Notes under the pieces: model-generated
Seen by the model: only the letters and a program-made list of their open reading frames with translations
Databases searched by the model: none
What the model was told of the DNA's origin: nothing
Assembly (NCBI RefSeq): GCF_007859915.1
Contig: NZ_SJPM01000009.1
Span: 114,024-178,023, forward strand
DNA: 64,000 nt
Source: Neorhodopirellula pilleata
Lineage (GTDB): Bacteria > Planctomycetota > Planctomycetia > Pirellulales > Pirellulaceae
Reading direction: 5' to 3'
Part shown: positions 63,892 to 64,000 of the stretch, piece after piece
How positions within the stretch are numbered: the first letter of the stretch is position 1
Layout: the number at the start of each line of letters is the position of its first letter
Position numbers and translations under genes: made by a program

Positions 63892-64000
63892 CTGGCGATG
63901 TAGCGTGATACCTTTGTGCCCGCTACGCCGAGATTTTGGTGTCGGGCATCGCAACGACTGTGGGCGAGTTGGAGTCGTCCAAACATCTCTGCAAGTGTAT
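63892..64000. other. Window end, no gene seen
   Basis: About 110 bp after the last glycosyltransferase gene. No hairpin terminator or coding start could be supported. Confidence 0.35.

Overview
The window looks like a chromosomal segment from a planctomycete of the Pirellulales (Rhodopirellula/Rubripirellula-like). Evidence: a three-domain planctomycete cytochrome protein (PSCyt1-DUF1549-DUF1553) followed by a Tat-exported DUF1501 protein, an ECF sigma factor paired with a membrane Ser/Thr kinase, two Tat-signal proteins typical of planctomycete secretomes, a large FG-GAP/sialidase secreted protein, many TTG/GTG starts, and abundant small palindromic repeats. No rRNA, tRNA, CRISPR array or prophage was recognised.

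Layout. 1-2.1 kb: a small membrane protein, a decayed IS66-type transposase and a secreted-protein gene that runs into it. 2.1-9.9 kb: the PSCyt/DUF1501 pair, convergent with an ECF sigma factor-kinase operon. 10-17.5 kb: a histone-deacetylase-fold enzyme divergent from type II NADH dehydrogenase, a PpiD/SurA-like membrane protein with a long Glu/Lys/Pro tract, and a K+-dependent membrane pyrophosphatase. 17.6-20.1 kb: a repeat-rich zone around dprA. 20.1-25.4 kb: a GH3-family enzyme plus ATP-grasp enzyme, divergent from a ketopantoate-reductase-like protein plus an enolase-superfamily enzyme; this looks like an uncharacterised small-molecule locus. 25.5-29 kb: DUF4112, a Tat beta-propeller protein and a Tat Gfo/Idh/MocA protein, with heptamer tandem repeats. 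29-32.1 kb: three overlapping glycosyltransferase genes. 32.5-44.5 kb: MATE transporter, quinone oxidoreductase-like enzyme, an unknown protein coupled to MscS, Hsp20, a PH-like membrane protein, hrpA, an SDR and DUF808. 44.5-48.2 kb: a palindromic repeat, the FG-GAP/sialidase protein and another repeat. 48.2-53.4 kb: a DUF4430-like lipoprotein and an overlapping operon of aroH, an unknown protein, an FHA-GAF-sigma54 activator and a UGT-type glycosyltransferase. 53.4-63.9 kb: an eight-gene Wzx/Wzy-type exopolysaccharide operon (initiating sugar transferase, amino-sugar dehydrogenase and aminotransferase, Wzc-like co-polymerase, polymerase, two glycosyltransferases, flippase).

The most unusual structural signal is a family of nested, almost fully palindromic 280-345 bp elements (three copies at about 18.0, 19.9 and 44.6 kb). 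The same inner three-hairpin cassette sits in two different outer frames and is inverted between two copies that share the same outer frame. Other repeats include two 107-bp palindromes in opposite orientation, a perfect 29-bp inverted repeat between convergent genes, and heptamer and TTTAGG-like hexamer tandem arrays. The most interesting gene locus is the GH3/ATP-grasp/reductase/epimerase-like cluster. All functions are inferred from recognisable motifs and context; no database search was possible.
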